Below are positions 48,586-61,842 of a DNA stretch of 64,000 nucleotides, in pieces. The DNA is from Costus lasius (taxonomy: Eukaryota > Streptophyta > Magnoliopsida > Zingiberales > Costaceae). The notes under the pieces were generated by a model. It saw nothing but the letters and a program-made list of their open reading frames with translations, ran no database searches and was not told the origin of the DNA. The position numbers and the translations under genes were made by a program. The DNA lies in contig CM050453.2 in assembly GCA_027563935.2 (NCBI GenBank), positions 88,138,665 through 88,202,664 on the forward strand, read 5' to 3'. Numbering within the stretch: the stretch's first letter is position 1; every line of letters begins with the position of its first letter.

Positions 48586-48796
48586 GGAAAATTGAAAGAT
48601 GGAGTTGAGATTGCTGTCAAAAGGCTGTCTAAAGATTCTCACCAGGGCATAGATGAGTTCAAAACCGAAGTCCAGTTGATTGCCAAACTACAACACAAAA
48701 ATCTAGTTCGATTGCTTGGCTGTTGTACCGAGGAGGAGGAGCGAATATTGGTTTATGAGTATATGCAAAACGAGAGTTTGGATTCTTTTATTTTTG
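48586..48796 (+). CDS. Kinase copy 2 exon 5 (intact)
   Basis: 211 nt. It encodes [60 protein letters not shown] and LDSFIF. All motifs are present: catalytic Lys, helix-C Glu and the hinge. It ends in phase 1 at TTTG|GTATGA. Confidence 0.88.
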
Positions 48797-50761
48797 GTAT
48801 GACCTACTGACCTTTATTCTTTTAGTTTATATTGTGAAAATCTACTGAATATAGAATTCACATCATTAGTTAATAATTAATATATAGGCAATCTTACGAA
48901 GTACCAAATAGCCAATACTATATTATAATTTTTCTTAAATTTTGAAAAATAATACTAATACTACATATATATAATGAATAATCAAGAGGATCATATGCAT
49001 AACAAAGTTAGGTTTATAAAAATAATAATCGATATAATAAGGGTTGTAGGATACATTTTGAGCATAATACTCAACTTTATTATAATTTTGGTTTACATAG
49101 TGAAGGATGCAATTCATTTTTTAAATATTCATATTGTTATTCTGTTAGAAAGATAAGAAAGATCAAATTAGCTTTCACAACATGTATCTTGCATAATCTC
49201 TCTTATTGATGTTGCTTTTACATTGCTTCCTTCAACAAATGGTGCTAGATTAAAGTTAGACATTGAATGCTCTTGTTTGGTGGCTAATCTAATCAAAACT
49301 TCATGGTAATTGCATTGAAATATCACAAGCATGCTGAGTTCATATGGTAGTTTCGCAAACATCATAGGAAAAATGGTAGAGAAGTTAATAGAAGCTTGAT
49401 GGAAGCTGGGTAAATCTTAAATTTTCATAAGAGGGTTTGAATACGAAGAAGAAAAGCATCACATGTAACTAGGTAATAGAAAAAGTGCTAGAAATGAAGT
49501 CGTAGACAATGAAGAATTAGAAGCTTAACAATGAAGAAGCAAAAAGGATGTGGAAGATGGACACGCAAGGTAAATCTCTCCACTTCGTCTATAAGGATAG
49601 GGCTACGATGGTAATAACAATGATGTTAAAATATCATAGTAGGAGAGATGCTTAGTAGCTTCTCATGAGTTCACGAGTGTTGTAGTAGGGGAAGTTAGGT
49701 AAATCTCTCAAAATTAGCTTTCCATTTCCCAATGCATGTTGGCTAAGCTACTTACATTTTAGAGGGTAAAGAATCTTAAGAGACCTTGATTATAAGCTTT
49801 ACCAAAGCTTAATTAGGGCTCTTTTAAGTTTTTTTCTTTTAATAACAAAAAATCTCCATCTCCCTTTCAAAATATCCTAAAATACAATTGCACTCAAAAT
49901 GCTATATATCAATCAGGATATCATCTAATAATCACTCTAACATGAGTATTGGAATAGTCATTCTCGATCATGATGCTCATCAACTCTCCCTAGGTAAAAA
50001 AAAAAAAAATACTTGTTGAGAATATGAGACCTTGATTATAAGCTTAAGAGACCTTGAATATAAGCTTTACCAAAGCTTAATAAGGCTCTTTCAAGTCTTT
50101 TTTCTTTTAATAACAAAAAATCTCCATCTCCTTTCAAAATAGCCTAAAATACAATTGCACTCAAAATGCTATATATCAATCGGGATATCATCTAATAATC
50201 ACTCTAACATGAGTATTGGAATAGTCATTCTCGAGATCATGATGCCCATCAACTCTCCCTAGGTGAAAGAAAAGTTTACATGTTGGGAATATGAACTCTA
50301 TTATGCCTTCTGGAGATTAGTTGTCAGTTTCTTCCTTTAGTAATTCTTTCAAAATTTAGGTGTCATCTACTACAACAAACTAGATACCATCTAGTTTGTC
50401 TATTAGAAAGAAACATGACCGGTAATCAAAAGTAGTGTCAATATACTCTAGAGCTCCATATTGCACTATGGCCTTAGTGTGTAGGGAAGACAACTATTAG
50501 TTTTAGTCCTTAACTCACACTCTTATTTGGTTTATATTAGGGGTGATAAATTTTCCAACTTAAAATGTTGATGCTATCTCCGAAGACCTAACAAATTGCA
50601 TTATTACTTAGCTTTTGCTTGATCTCTTAAATATTGGATTTTTTAAAATATTATTTTATATTATTTTAGTTTTTGTTTGGAGCTTCAAGATGACTCTGAG
50701 TACGAATCTCAAAATGTGAAAATTTTCTGTCATACTTTTCTATACTAGTTTCACAATGTAA
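48797..50761 (+). other. Kinase copy 2 intron 5, 5' part, with a ~250-bp local tandem duplication
   Basis: Matches copy 1 intron 5. A segment starting TAAGAGACCTTGA and including AATCTCCATCTCC and CATCAACTCTCCCTAGG occurs twice, at about 49777-50029 and 50045-50297. Copy 1 has it once and shorter (about 34150-34320). Confidence 0.65.
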
Positions 50762-50865
50762 TATATTCTTAGGGAATGAGCAATAAATAATGTAGCATAA
50801 ACATAAAATTTCATTCCCCTTCAAGGATCCAAATGAAAGAAAAAAAACCAATTGATAGTTCAAAA

Positions 50866-52912
50866 TGTTAGGGAATACCGGGTGTAATTTAAAATTTTGC
50901 AGTCCCAGGACGCAGCGGAAGAGTCATTACACCCGAAACATATTCCTTTCCCAAGGATCCATGCGAGAGAGAATACACAAGGATGTGTTAGAGATGTACC
51001 TCTTTTGCTTGTCGAGATGTTAAAGTCATGTTGAAGGCGCCCAAGTGTTCGCCCTCTACAAGTATCCACGCGTCGACCGTCTCAACGTTGCTCCCTTCCA
51101 CGCTTGGTACTAGCCTCGGGAAGAGAATCAAGCCTTTCTCACCCTCTTCTTGTCTTGCGCTACCTCCAAGGTAGAAGCACCAAGAGGAGGTGAGGATGAA
51201 GAAGATGCGTCAAGTACTTCTTCTTCTATGCTTGCGCCACCTTCAAGCAAGGTGCGCCTATGGCTAACGAAGTAAGGGAGGCTTGTGGCAAGGAGATGCT
51301 ACCAAGCATCGAAACTCCTTGCGCCAAGAAGAGAGGGAGAAGAAGAAGCACTTGCGCCTTTGATGGAAGAGAGAGAGCTCCAAGCTCTCAAGTTGTCGTC
51401 CTCTATGTCTTCACGCCTCCAAGAGACTAGATTAGATAAGAGGGGGCGACAAGGGCATGTTTTATAGAGATCAATGGCGGTTAGGGTTAATTGGAAGGGC
51501 ATCAATCTCATTCATGCGCCAAGGCATGAAGATAACTTGCCTATTTTAGGTATGGGCGCAAATCCCAATTGAGTTAGGGTTCTAAATATATAAATAATTA
51601 GCCCCATATGCGCCTAATACTTTCCAATTAATTATTTTAAGTGATTAAATTCAAATCCAATTTGAATCAATCACCTAGGAGATACAAAAAATAGAATTAG
51701 CGCAAATCCTAGTCCAACTAGGAATCCATAAGCGCTTATCCTATTATTTCATCCCCATTATACCCTTTTAGCCTCTTGGCTTCTCATTATAACTTATTAG
51801 CAAGCCCCATTAAGCAATGGGCTTGGCCCAAGGTCCATTATGCATGCTAACCATGTAACTGGATTCAATCCAATTTAACCCTAGGTCAAATGAGGTTAAC
51901 CATAGTTAATTTAGTCCATATGCCAAAAATGGAAGTTGACCCTAATAAGTTTCTTCCATCTCATCAGGCTCATTGGCGCTGATGAAATCTTCCAAACTAA
52001 TCCAAGTTATCCAATAACTTGATCCTAAGGCTGCTTCTAATTAAAGCAACGTCAAGAGTCTATTGCGTGTGACCCCGTAGGATCCATATGACGATGGCAA
52101 TGATGATAGATCATCATAAGTAGTGAGGGGTATCTACCAACACATCACTACTACCCATGTCATTAGACTTAAGTCATATGGCAACAACTCCTAAACAAGC
52201 AACGAGGATTCTCATGCATTATATATATATCCCTTTGCCTAAACTGATATCCCGCCATTGGATTTAGTCTCAAGTTTATCAATCCAATCTATTGGTCATG
52301 ACTCAATCAGTGTGGCCACACATTCCTGTCATGCACCAATGAGGTGGGGCGCCCCGAGTGGATATCATGCTTCCTCTGAAGGAAGGGGCAAATCCTACTG
52401 TTGGTCATCCATGTCTTTACATTATTTATGACATGCCCAATGACAGTCGTTGTAGTCTCCCAATTACAGAGAGACGTAAGACTGCATCAAAGTATATTCA
52501 TCATCAAATCTAGACATGAATACCTCAAGTCTAAGGATCAATGCAAACCTCTTGCAAGTGAGATTGACTTGTTGACTAGACAAGTCAATCCTCATGGTGG
52601 ATCACTCTAGTGCATCCAATGCACCTGTATGTCTATGTTACTGTGCCCCGCACCTAACCAGCCCATACACCAGTCTCACATGTACCAAAGCTGTCCCATA
52701 TCTGCTAAGGTACCTTGTCTGGGGATAGCTTATGAGAATGGATCCAACCAAACTCCTGGGACATTATTTATGCAACTCTATACATCAACGCAAGTAGAAA
52801 AGTCTGCATAATAACGACCATGCCTCTATAAAGAATAATAGTTCTATCAAAGTACATTCAAACAATGTTTGACCATGTACATACATTGGTCTGTAGGGCA
52901 TATACACCAACA
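50866..52912 (-). repeat. Element 2, 3' LTR
   Basis: 2047 bp, TGTTAGGG...ACCAACA. It is followed by ATCTCCCACT at 52913, the polypurine tract on the minus strand, identical to that of element 1. Its ends resemble element 1 but the body differs, so it is a related family, not the same one. Confidence 0.93.
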
Positions 52913-55900
52913 ATCTCCCACTTGCACTAAGACCAAGGGCAATTGATGTTTAATCAGTTCCTATGTCTCTAGTATTACTTATTTAGCTTCCGCTGCGCTA
53001 GAGGCTATGTCAGTGGGTTTTTCTAGATTGCTATCTGTGTTTATTTTAACAAATTTGAATCATCATCTTTATCCATGATCTCTAAGATCAGACGACATTG
53101 CTGCAATACATACTTGAGTGCTAAATTCCATGCTATGGCCCCAATAAGAATTATATTGGACCATCGAGCACCAGGAACTAAATCAAGTTCAAGTAAATGA
53201 AGTTGCTTCCTTGGCTGCTACAAAAAGCTGCAATATACTCAGCCTTAATTGTAGAATTTGCCATTATAGTTTGTCTAATGCTCTTCTATCACACAACACC
53301 ACAACAAGGCAAAACGCAAATCCTGGCTGTGATTAATAGTCATTGGACTGGAACAAAGTGTCAGTGTACCCCTGTACACAAAATTCTTCATGTCTATCAC
53401 AGACTACAGCTCAATCCTTTTTACTTCCCAAGTATATATAAGGATTGCTTTCACAGCTATCCAATGTCAAACACTGGGATCTGATTGAAATTTGTCGGCT
53501 ATGCTCCAAGCATCTGCCACAAATGGTCTTGTGTATATTACACAAAACATGATCTATCCTATACCCAATGTATCAGGATTTTAGACCCATGTTACCACTC
53601 TCCAGCTATGTCATAGGATATAGCATCTTTGTGAGAGTCAGACCATATCTTCCTAGAAGGTATTATTATTTGGATTCACCCAATATGAACCTCTCTAAAA
53701 ACTCCTGGATGAACATAGATTGACTAAAGGGCAATGACTTTCTTGGATCTCTATCTATAGATCCTCATGCCTAGGATGTAGGCATCATTCCCTAGATCAT
53801 TCTTCTCGAAATACTTCTCAAGCCTCGTCTTCACCATGTGAAGAGCTGAGATGTCATTCCGTGTGAGGAGAATATCATCAATCATCTAGAATAAGAAATA
53901 CTATGATGCTCCCACTGATCTTCTTGTAAACACAGACTCTTTTCAACATGCTTGCATAACACCATGCATATCTTTATGGCCTTGATATGAAAACCTTTCG
54001 GCTATTTCCTTGTAGACATCCTATTCCAGACGTCCATTTAAGAAAAGCAACTTTCATAACAACACGCCATAACTGATCATGCAATTACAACAAGCAGATT
54101 CCTAATGGACTTAAAACACAGCTATTGGTGAAAAAATTTCATCAGTATCCTCCCAGTGGATTTACCTGAAATTTCTATTCACAAGCTTGTCTTTCAAGGT
54201 AATAATGTTACCTTCCATGTCTATCTTCCTTGAAGATCTATTTACAGCCTATGGGTGTTACCCTGTTGGCGGCTCATCCAAGTCCCAGACTTGATTAGCA
54301 GACATGGAGTCCATTATAATTCTCATGGCGCTTAGCCATTTCTTAGAATCTGGTTCACTGTCCGCTTCCATTTCCTCATAAGTCTCAGGTTCATCCTAGA
54401 TGAAAAATTCATTATGCCCAGCATTTCGAATCCATCCAGACTTATGTGGTTCCTGTGTTACCTGAACTGCAGGTTACTTTGAACCTGTATGTGAGATTTT
54501 ACTCTCCATTTATGTCTAATTATATTGTGGTTAATTCTGGACCTTGTCCCAATCAATTCTACTCCCACTAGCTTCTTTCAAAAGAAATATCTTCTCAAGA
54601 GAGACAACAGTTTGAGCAATAAATAGTTTGTTCTCTTCGGAATAGAATAAGCACTCTACAGTGCTCCACAAACACATACTTTTGAATTACTGCATATTAC
54701 ATTCCTAAATCCTTTGAAGAAATGGGATATTTGCAGTTTCCAACTCAAAAGCTATCTTAGACACACTTTTCAATGGAGTGACAGTACATTTGATTGCATG
54801 ACATCAAAAAGTAGTAAATTTGCATGACTATTCAAAGATGGAATCACATCCAATGTGTTCCTCTTTCTTTCTTTGAAATTCACCACACAATTGTGGTGTT
54901 CCACGTAAGCTGTGAGATAACCCCCACACTCCTTAGGACAGTCATCAAATTTTCCACTAATCATCTTGATCCAATCAAAGTGCTTTAATAAATCCTTAAA
55001 CTTGATTCTGTACTTCATCTTGGATTTCTCCAAAGTTTATTGGTTGGATAAGACATACCCACACCTAATGAAGTATATAACACCTCTTCGTGCTTGTTTA
55101 CATGGGTCCACACACATTGTTGTGTAATAGATCCAACAAGCCACTAACCCTTCCACCCTTTATAGTGAAGGCAGCATCTGTCACTTTGTTCCTTTGAACA
55201 AGGCTCACATGTATCATAATCCTAAAAGGATGATGATCCCAACAGTCCATGGACCTTTGGATGTGACCATTGTTCTATGGCTCCAGAGACAATGCTATAA
55301 GAGGGTGTTGATTGAATCATTGGATCTATTCTCATGTTACATATAGAACTAAAAACTATTATCATCTGTATCACTTTAATAGAACATCTCAGATTTAAAG
55401 AAAAATATCATTTATTATTTCAAACTGAAGTCCTTTCCAAAAGGAATGATGTTCTAATACATAAGCTGATACATAATAGCAAAGTTCTAGATAAATTCTT
55501 CAAGGCAGTGAGATGATATCAGCAGCATCCAATGCTCCGTCCTTGACCAGAGAGTCGATCCCACCATGCCTCATCGTCCTACTTCTTTTGAGCTCCTGCA
55601 CATGTAAAACATATGTGAGCCTCACATGCGGTACCCAGTACCCATGAATAAGAAGTAGACATAAAGACCTCGGTAACACAATACCTAAAGCGGATGGATT
55701 ACATCCCTTCTTCTTTGCCAAGCTCTTCTTGGGCCTCAATCCTCTTCGAAATACCCATGCATTCCCAGTCTTCCAAAGTATTAGCTTCGAAGATACAGAA
55801 CCATGGTCATTCTCAGATTCAGGCATACACTCTGAAGATCCAATAGAACTCTCCTGATCTTTGTCTATAGAGCATGGTGTGAAGAGACCTTTGAGACGTA

Positions 55901-57666
55901 TGATAAGATCATAAATCCCCATCTCATCACACTCAAACTTGACCTCTGGGTCATGCACTCTAAGACAAGAGCAGTGTACTGTATGTTATCTTCACAATGT
56001 TCAAGATATACATTCCACTCCCACTCAGTAGTGAAATACATACTGGGCTGGGATGGAGGTCTTTCAAGAAGATGCACCTTATTTTCTTGTTCGAGTATCT
56101 TGGACAAAATCTTGAACCACTTTGTCCAATTTGTCTCATTCAATTTATTTTTATAAAGTTTCAATCTTAGATTAGGAGATGTCATCTACAATAAGCAAAT
56201 AAGTAAGATAAGTACAATGATAAAGCATTTAACTAGGACTTTAATTAAATGCTATGCTCCCACTATTTCCAAAAACAAGTTGAGAACTCTCAAACTCAAT
56301 CATGAAAAGAAGTGAGTAGGATCCTAATTTCACATGAGGTCTCCGCGACTCACGAGGGTGAGTTGAGATGCACAGAGTGAACTCATGTTTCTTTAGGTAG
56401 GCATGCCAGCCAATTGTGCCGTGCACAACTCCTCTTAGTTAAGACAGACTAGGCGCCCTGTGTCCAGCGAGGGCTGGATACAACACAGAACCCAATCCTC
56501 TCAACAGCTGCCTCTAGTGATTCATCATGTCAGTGACATATGAAAAACTAGTCAAGTCTGATCCTAACCGTTATGCCCAGGGTCAATGAGTTTCCTTGCG
56601 AAGGCGTGCCCGGTTAAAACGGACTGGGGAAACCATTGCTACCACACACCTCCTAAAGATAAGTGGGTGTGTCCCACGATGGTGGGAAACATTTCACAAC
56701 ACCACTGATCGATAGTTTGATGAGGGCTACGCGTTAGAAGGCTACCGACTTGATATTTCAATGAGAGTTTTGCATGTTTATTTTATTCTTTTCTAGCATG
56801 CAATTTTCCTATGGTTATGGCAGTAAAGGAAAAACATCACAGGCATGCTATGGACAGAATAATAAACCATCACAGGCATGCTAATATGGTTGATATGGTC
56901 ATAGCCCTTTTCATACACATAACTTGTCACGAGCCATGTGACATGTTATGGTGCATCCAAGGGTTGCGAGTCCCTTTAGCAGATCAGCCCATGTCAGAAG
57001 CCAAAAGCATGTGTCCTTCCTTCAGTCGCAAGTCCATCACCACGCTTCCAAAGCTGGCGCCGCTACTGACTTCAGTTGAAGAAGACTCCTTATTGTCAAG
57101 ATGAAGCCTTAACCTATCTTCTAATCTATTCTCAAATAAGATGAAAAACTTTACATCAAGATAGGGATATAACCACATGTAGGTGGAAGGAGATTTTACA
57201 AGCATTCATCACAAGTGGAAACATGCTTCCACATCACAACACAGGAGGGCACTCGCTATGACCATATCAACCCAATCAAGTGGCGCATGTAAAATTTTAA
57301 AAGCCGGAAAAAAATTAAATTTTAGCCCCTTATGCGCCAACATCATCCAAAAAACTCTCTTAACCAAATTTATGCTAAAATTTAGATCAACTTCCATGAT
57401 GATTTCATAGACCCTATCGGCTGGCAGTTATTGTCAGATCAAGAGACCGGCCAGTCCGAAGACACAATGCCCGTCCTACTTGACAAGACCACGTACGCCT
57501 TTGGCCTTAAATCAATCATAAAACACAATCAAATTTCGGCCATAAAATTGAAAAGAGAAGTTTAGATAAAAGAAACGCTTTCTAGGTGAAACGCGCATAG
57601 ATAAAAGAAAAATTTTTCAAAAATTTTTCACACAAGCAAACGTACACCTTGTGTTTCTCGCAAGTA
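52913..57666 (-). pseudogene. Element 2 gag-pol remnant
   Basis: Minus-strand fragments align by eye with the gag-pol of element 1. The gag N-terminus (56185-55865) has NETNWTKWFKIL and ENKVHLLERP. A WVLGTAC.AHIC protease-like piece lies near 55630. Integrase fragments occur at about 54770-55300, and RT at about 53600-54300, where the YVDD site is shifted (near 53880). RNase H fragments lie at about 52980-53500. No frame exceeds about 150 codons. The 1.5 kb before 57666 is the leader. Confidence 0.8.
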
Positions 57667-57678
57667 GCTCTAATACCA
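57667..57678 (-). other. Element 2 primer binding site, one mismatch
   Basis: The minus strand reads TGGTATTAGAGC, differing at one base (C to T) from the tRNA-iMet-type site TGGTATCAGAGC of element 1. It is one base inside the 5' LTR. Confidence 0.85.
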
Positions 57679-57679
57679 C

Positions 57680-59718
57680 TGTTAGGGAATACCGGGTGTA
57701 ATTTAAAATTTTGCAGTCCCAGGACGCAGCGGAAGAGTCATTACACCCGAAACATATTCCTTTCCCAAGGATACATGCGAGAGAGAAAACACAAGGATGT
57801 GTTAGAGATGTACCTCTTTTGCTTGTCGAGATGTTAAAGCCATGTTGAAGGTGCCCAAGTGTTCGCCCTCTACAAGTATCCACGCGTCGACCGTCTCAAC
57901 GTTGCTCCCTTCCACGCTTGGTGCTAGCCTCAGGAAGAGAATCAAGCCTTTCTCACCCTCTTCTTGTCTTGCGCTACCTCCAAGGTAGAAGCGCCAAGAG
58001 GAGGTGAGGATGAAGAAGATGCGTCAAGTACTTCCTTCTTCTTCTATGCTTGCGCCTCCTTCAAGCAAGGTGCGCCTATGGCCAATGAAGTAAGGGAGGC
58101 TTGTGGCAAGGAGACGCTACCAAGCATCGAAACTCCTTGCGCCAAGAAGAGAGGGAGAAGAAGAAGAACTTGCGCCTTTGATGGAAGAGGGAGAGCTCCA
58201 AGCTCTCAAGTTGTCGTCCTCTATGTCTTCACGCCTCCAAGAGACTAGATTAGATAAGAGGGGGCGACAAGTGCATGTTTTATAGAGATCAATGGCGGTT
58301 AGGGTTAATTGGAAGGGCATCAATCTCATTCATGCGCCAAGGAATGAAGATAGCTTGCCTATTTTAGGTATGGGTGCAAATCCCAATTGAGTTAGGGTTC
58401 TAAATATATAAATAATTAGCCCCATATGCGCCTAATACTTTCCAATTAATTATTTTAAGTGATTAAATTCAAATCCAATTTGAATCAATCACCTAGGAGA
58501 TACCAAAAATAGCATTAGCGCAAATCCTAGTCCAACTAGGAATCCATAAGCGCTTATCCTATTATTTCATCCTCATTATACCCTTTTAGCCTCTTGGCTT
58601 CTCATTATAACTTATTAGCAAGCCCCATTAAGCAATGGGCTTGGCCCAAGGTCCATTATGCATGTTAACCATGTAACTGGATCCAATCCAATTTAACCTT
58701 AGGTCAAATGAGGTTAACCATGGTTAATTTGGTCCATATGCCAAAAATGAAAGTTGACCCTAATAAGTTTCTTCCATCTCATTAGGCCCATTGGCGCTGA
58801 TGAAATCTTCCAAACTAATCCAAGTTATCCAATAACTTGATCCTAAGGCTGCTTCTAATTAAAGCAACGTCAAGAGTCTATTGCGTGTGACCCCGTAGGA
58901 TCCATATGACGATGGCAATGATGATAGATCATCATAAGTAGTGAGGGGTATCTACCAACACATCACTACTACCCATGTCATTGGACTTAAGTCATATGGC
59001 AACAACTCCTAAACAAGCAACGAGGATTCTCATGCATTATATATATATCCCTTTGCCTAAACTGATATCCCGCCATTGGATTTAGTCTCAAGTTTATCAA
59101 TCCAATCTATTGGTCATGACTCAATCAGTGTGACCACACATTCCTATCATGCACCAATGAGGTGGGGCGCCCCGAGTAGATATCATGCTTCCTCTGAAGG
59201 AAGGGGCAAATCCTACTGTTGGTCATCCATGTCTTTACATGATTTATGACAGTCGTTTTAGTCTCCCAATTACGGAGAGACGTAAGACTGCATCAAAGCA
59301 TATCCATCATCAAATCTAGACATGAATACCTCAAGTCTAAGGATCAATGCAAACCTCTTGCAAGTGAGATTGACTTGTTGACTAGACAAGTCAATCCTCA
59401 CGGTGGATCACTCCAGTGCATCCAATGCATCTGTATGTTTGCGTTACTGTGCCCCGAACCTAACCAGCCCATACACTAGTCTCACATGTACCAAAACTAT
59501 CTCATATCTGCTAAGGTACCTTGTCTGGGGATAACTTATGAGAATGGATCCAACCAAACTTCTGGGACATTATTTATGCAACTCTATACATCAACGCAGG
59601 TAGAAAAGTCTGCATAATTACTACCATGCCTCTATAAAGAATAATAGTTCTATCAAAGTACATTCAAACAATGCCTGACCATGTACATACATTGGTCTGC
59701 AGGGCATATACACCAACA
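57680..59718 (-). repeat. Element 2, 5' LTR
   Basis: 2039 bp, partner of 50866-52912. It lacks a 12-bp segment present in the other LTR near 52436 and has a 4-bp insertion near 58035. A TATAAAA-like box on the minus strand is near 58280. Confidence 0.92.
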
Positions 59719-61115
59719 CAAAACTATACCTTTTAGAGTGTCACGAGTTGAATCACTATGGCAAGAGACTATGAGCATCTCACCTCCATGATATCCATAC
59801 ACGATCGAATGGAATCTCTTTCTTCTTCTCATCTCATTTGTAGAAGGTGATGGCAATAATGGATAAAGTGGGACACAAGATGAAAGGGGCAGCACCCAAG
59901 ATAAAGGAGGAGGTACTTCTTTTATTTGTCCACTCTAATGTTTGTACATCTATCTCATTTATAAATGATGGTGCCCCATTTTACATAGAAAAGTGAAGTG
60001 TATGCTTAGGGTTTAACATTTGACGGCACCTCTATACAAACAAGCACAAATGCCTAGGGTTAGGATTTTAAGTGTCTAACTCTTTTCCAATTTTGGTTGT
60101 CTCCTCCTATGTATGCCTAGTCTATATGTTCATGTCTCCACATGTGATATGTTCAAATTTTGAATCAAACTCTTTAATTATATGATACTAAAGAAAAAAA
60201 AAATCCACATATGTGGTTCTAAACCATGACCATTTGCCACATGGTAATCACTATTCATTTGCCACTTGGTAATCACTATTACCATGATGCCACTTGACAA
60301 TAATTATCATAATTGGGATCCAAATGCAATCTAATTATGCGACCCATTAGTTTCTTGTGATATGAGTATTGACATTATAATATCATTATAATGTTATAAA
60401 TAGTAAGCATAGCCTAACACTACATTATTATAACCTAAGTCAAAAAAATATTAAGATTTGACATAATCTTTTTATGATAATATTCTTGTAAAGTGTAAAG
60501 TTTAATCTCATGGTCCTTGATGTCTAGATGGAACATAAGTCATGAAATATGTCATGGTTGCATAGTACAATTACTATTTGAACATGGCCATATATTTTAT
60601 TCTCATTTGATTAAGGTGCCATTATACCAACACTTCTATTATATAAAAGTGATAATTTTTCCCTTGATCACTCATATTCCTTTATGATTAATGATATACC
60701 CAATTATATCATATATGGTCATCCAATTATGGGTGACATATGACTATATGAAAGTATATAGCAATGTTGGAATCTAGGGTGACATCAAGTCTAAGGATCA
60801 CATACACTAAATGTTTTACACTCATATAACAATCCACGCAATATTCTCATGGTCGGTCTATCCAATATATTGTTCTCAAACATACTAATGTGTTGACTTG
60901 ATATCTCATATAATAAGCACTCTTTGTCATTAGTCACTAGTCTAAATACATTATTCTAGGGATATTATTATAATTAATTTTATTATATAGATGTCAAGTA
61001 AATATAATAATAATAATAATAATATCTTGATTAAAAATATAAATATGAACAAGATAAAATGTATGCTAAAACTATCATCTTATGATTGGTCTTTAGGGCA
61101 TACTCCAACGTATAT

Positions 61116-61842
61116 GTCCATGAAGTTTGACAATCACTATAACTTGACTTTAAATTATCAGATCCAACAACCTCAGTCTCATGTATGTGTAAATGACTGT
61201 GCTCATGGCTCAATATACAATTATTTTGTTCTTAGTATCCACTTTATTTTGGATAATAAAAGTAAATAATTGCATGATAGGGTGTCATGGACTCAATATT
61301 TTTCTAGACACTCAATTATGATAAATCGTGATGGTTATTGTATGCAAAAGATAGTATCTCTTAACAAAGAATGTAACAATGAAGAATTTGTTATTGTAGG
61401 TTGATATTTCTCTACTTATCATAATTTAACTTCTTAGTAAAGGAGGTCCTAGGATACTCCTAAAAAGGGTTCATCCAATACTGACCTCTAAGGCAGCACA
61501 TGGTACCTCAAAAACTATAGAAAATAAGGGAATTGTAGAATAGACATGGAGGTCAATTGGGTCTTAATTTCTATAATGGATTTATTAGAGGACAATGCTC
61601 AATGAAATTCATCCTTCATTAGGTAGTTATTGGGATTTTAATTGAGCTAGATACACATATGAACCAATGATAGAATGTAGTTAATCCATGGAAGCTATGA
61701 TCTTCGAATAGAGTTATCAGTTAGCCAATTATATATGGACCTCACTTTTCCAGAGCTATCTCAAAGCACTTAAGCTAGCATGGTAAACCTAGGAAAAAAA
61801 ATAAAGTTTAAGGAACACTTCTTTATAGTGCTTCAAGTACTA
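61116..61842. other. Intron 5, unrecognised segment (copy 2)
   Basis: Counterpart of 36259-36939, with a ~30-bp insertion around 61510. No gene or transposon ends recognised. Confidence 0.45.

Larger units (their letters stand above)
50861..59723 (-). mobile_element. Copia element 2, non-autonomous, nested in kinase intron 5
   Basis: The element spans 50866-59718 (8853 bp) with perfect target duplications CAAAA (50861-50865, 59719-59723). The LTRs are 50866-52912 (2047 bp) and 57680-59718 (2039 bp) and differ by roughly 55 substitutions (about 2.7%) plus 4-bp and 12-bp indels. The interior is 4.8 kb against 5.6 kb in element 1 and is riddled with stops and frameshifts. It keeps the gag start (56185), a protease-like remnant, an RT region without a usable YVDD, and RNase H fragments. 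The CCHC knuckle appears lost. It cannot encode its own enzymes. The unoccupied site in copy 1 at 34880-34884 proves insertion after the kinase duplication. Confidence 0.93.
50762..61115 (-). mobile_element. Old copia solo LTR in copy 2, split by element 2
   Basis: The left piece is 50767-50865 and the right piece 59724-61110, with the same TATAT target duplication (50762-50766, 61111-61115) as copy 1. The last base of the terminal CAACA has changed to G. Element 2 sits inside, in the same orientation. Confidence 0.78.
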
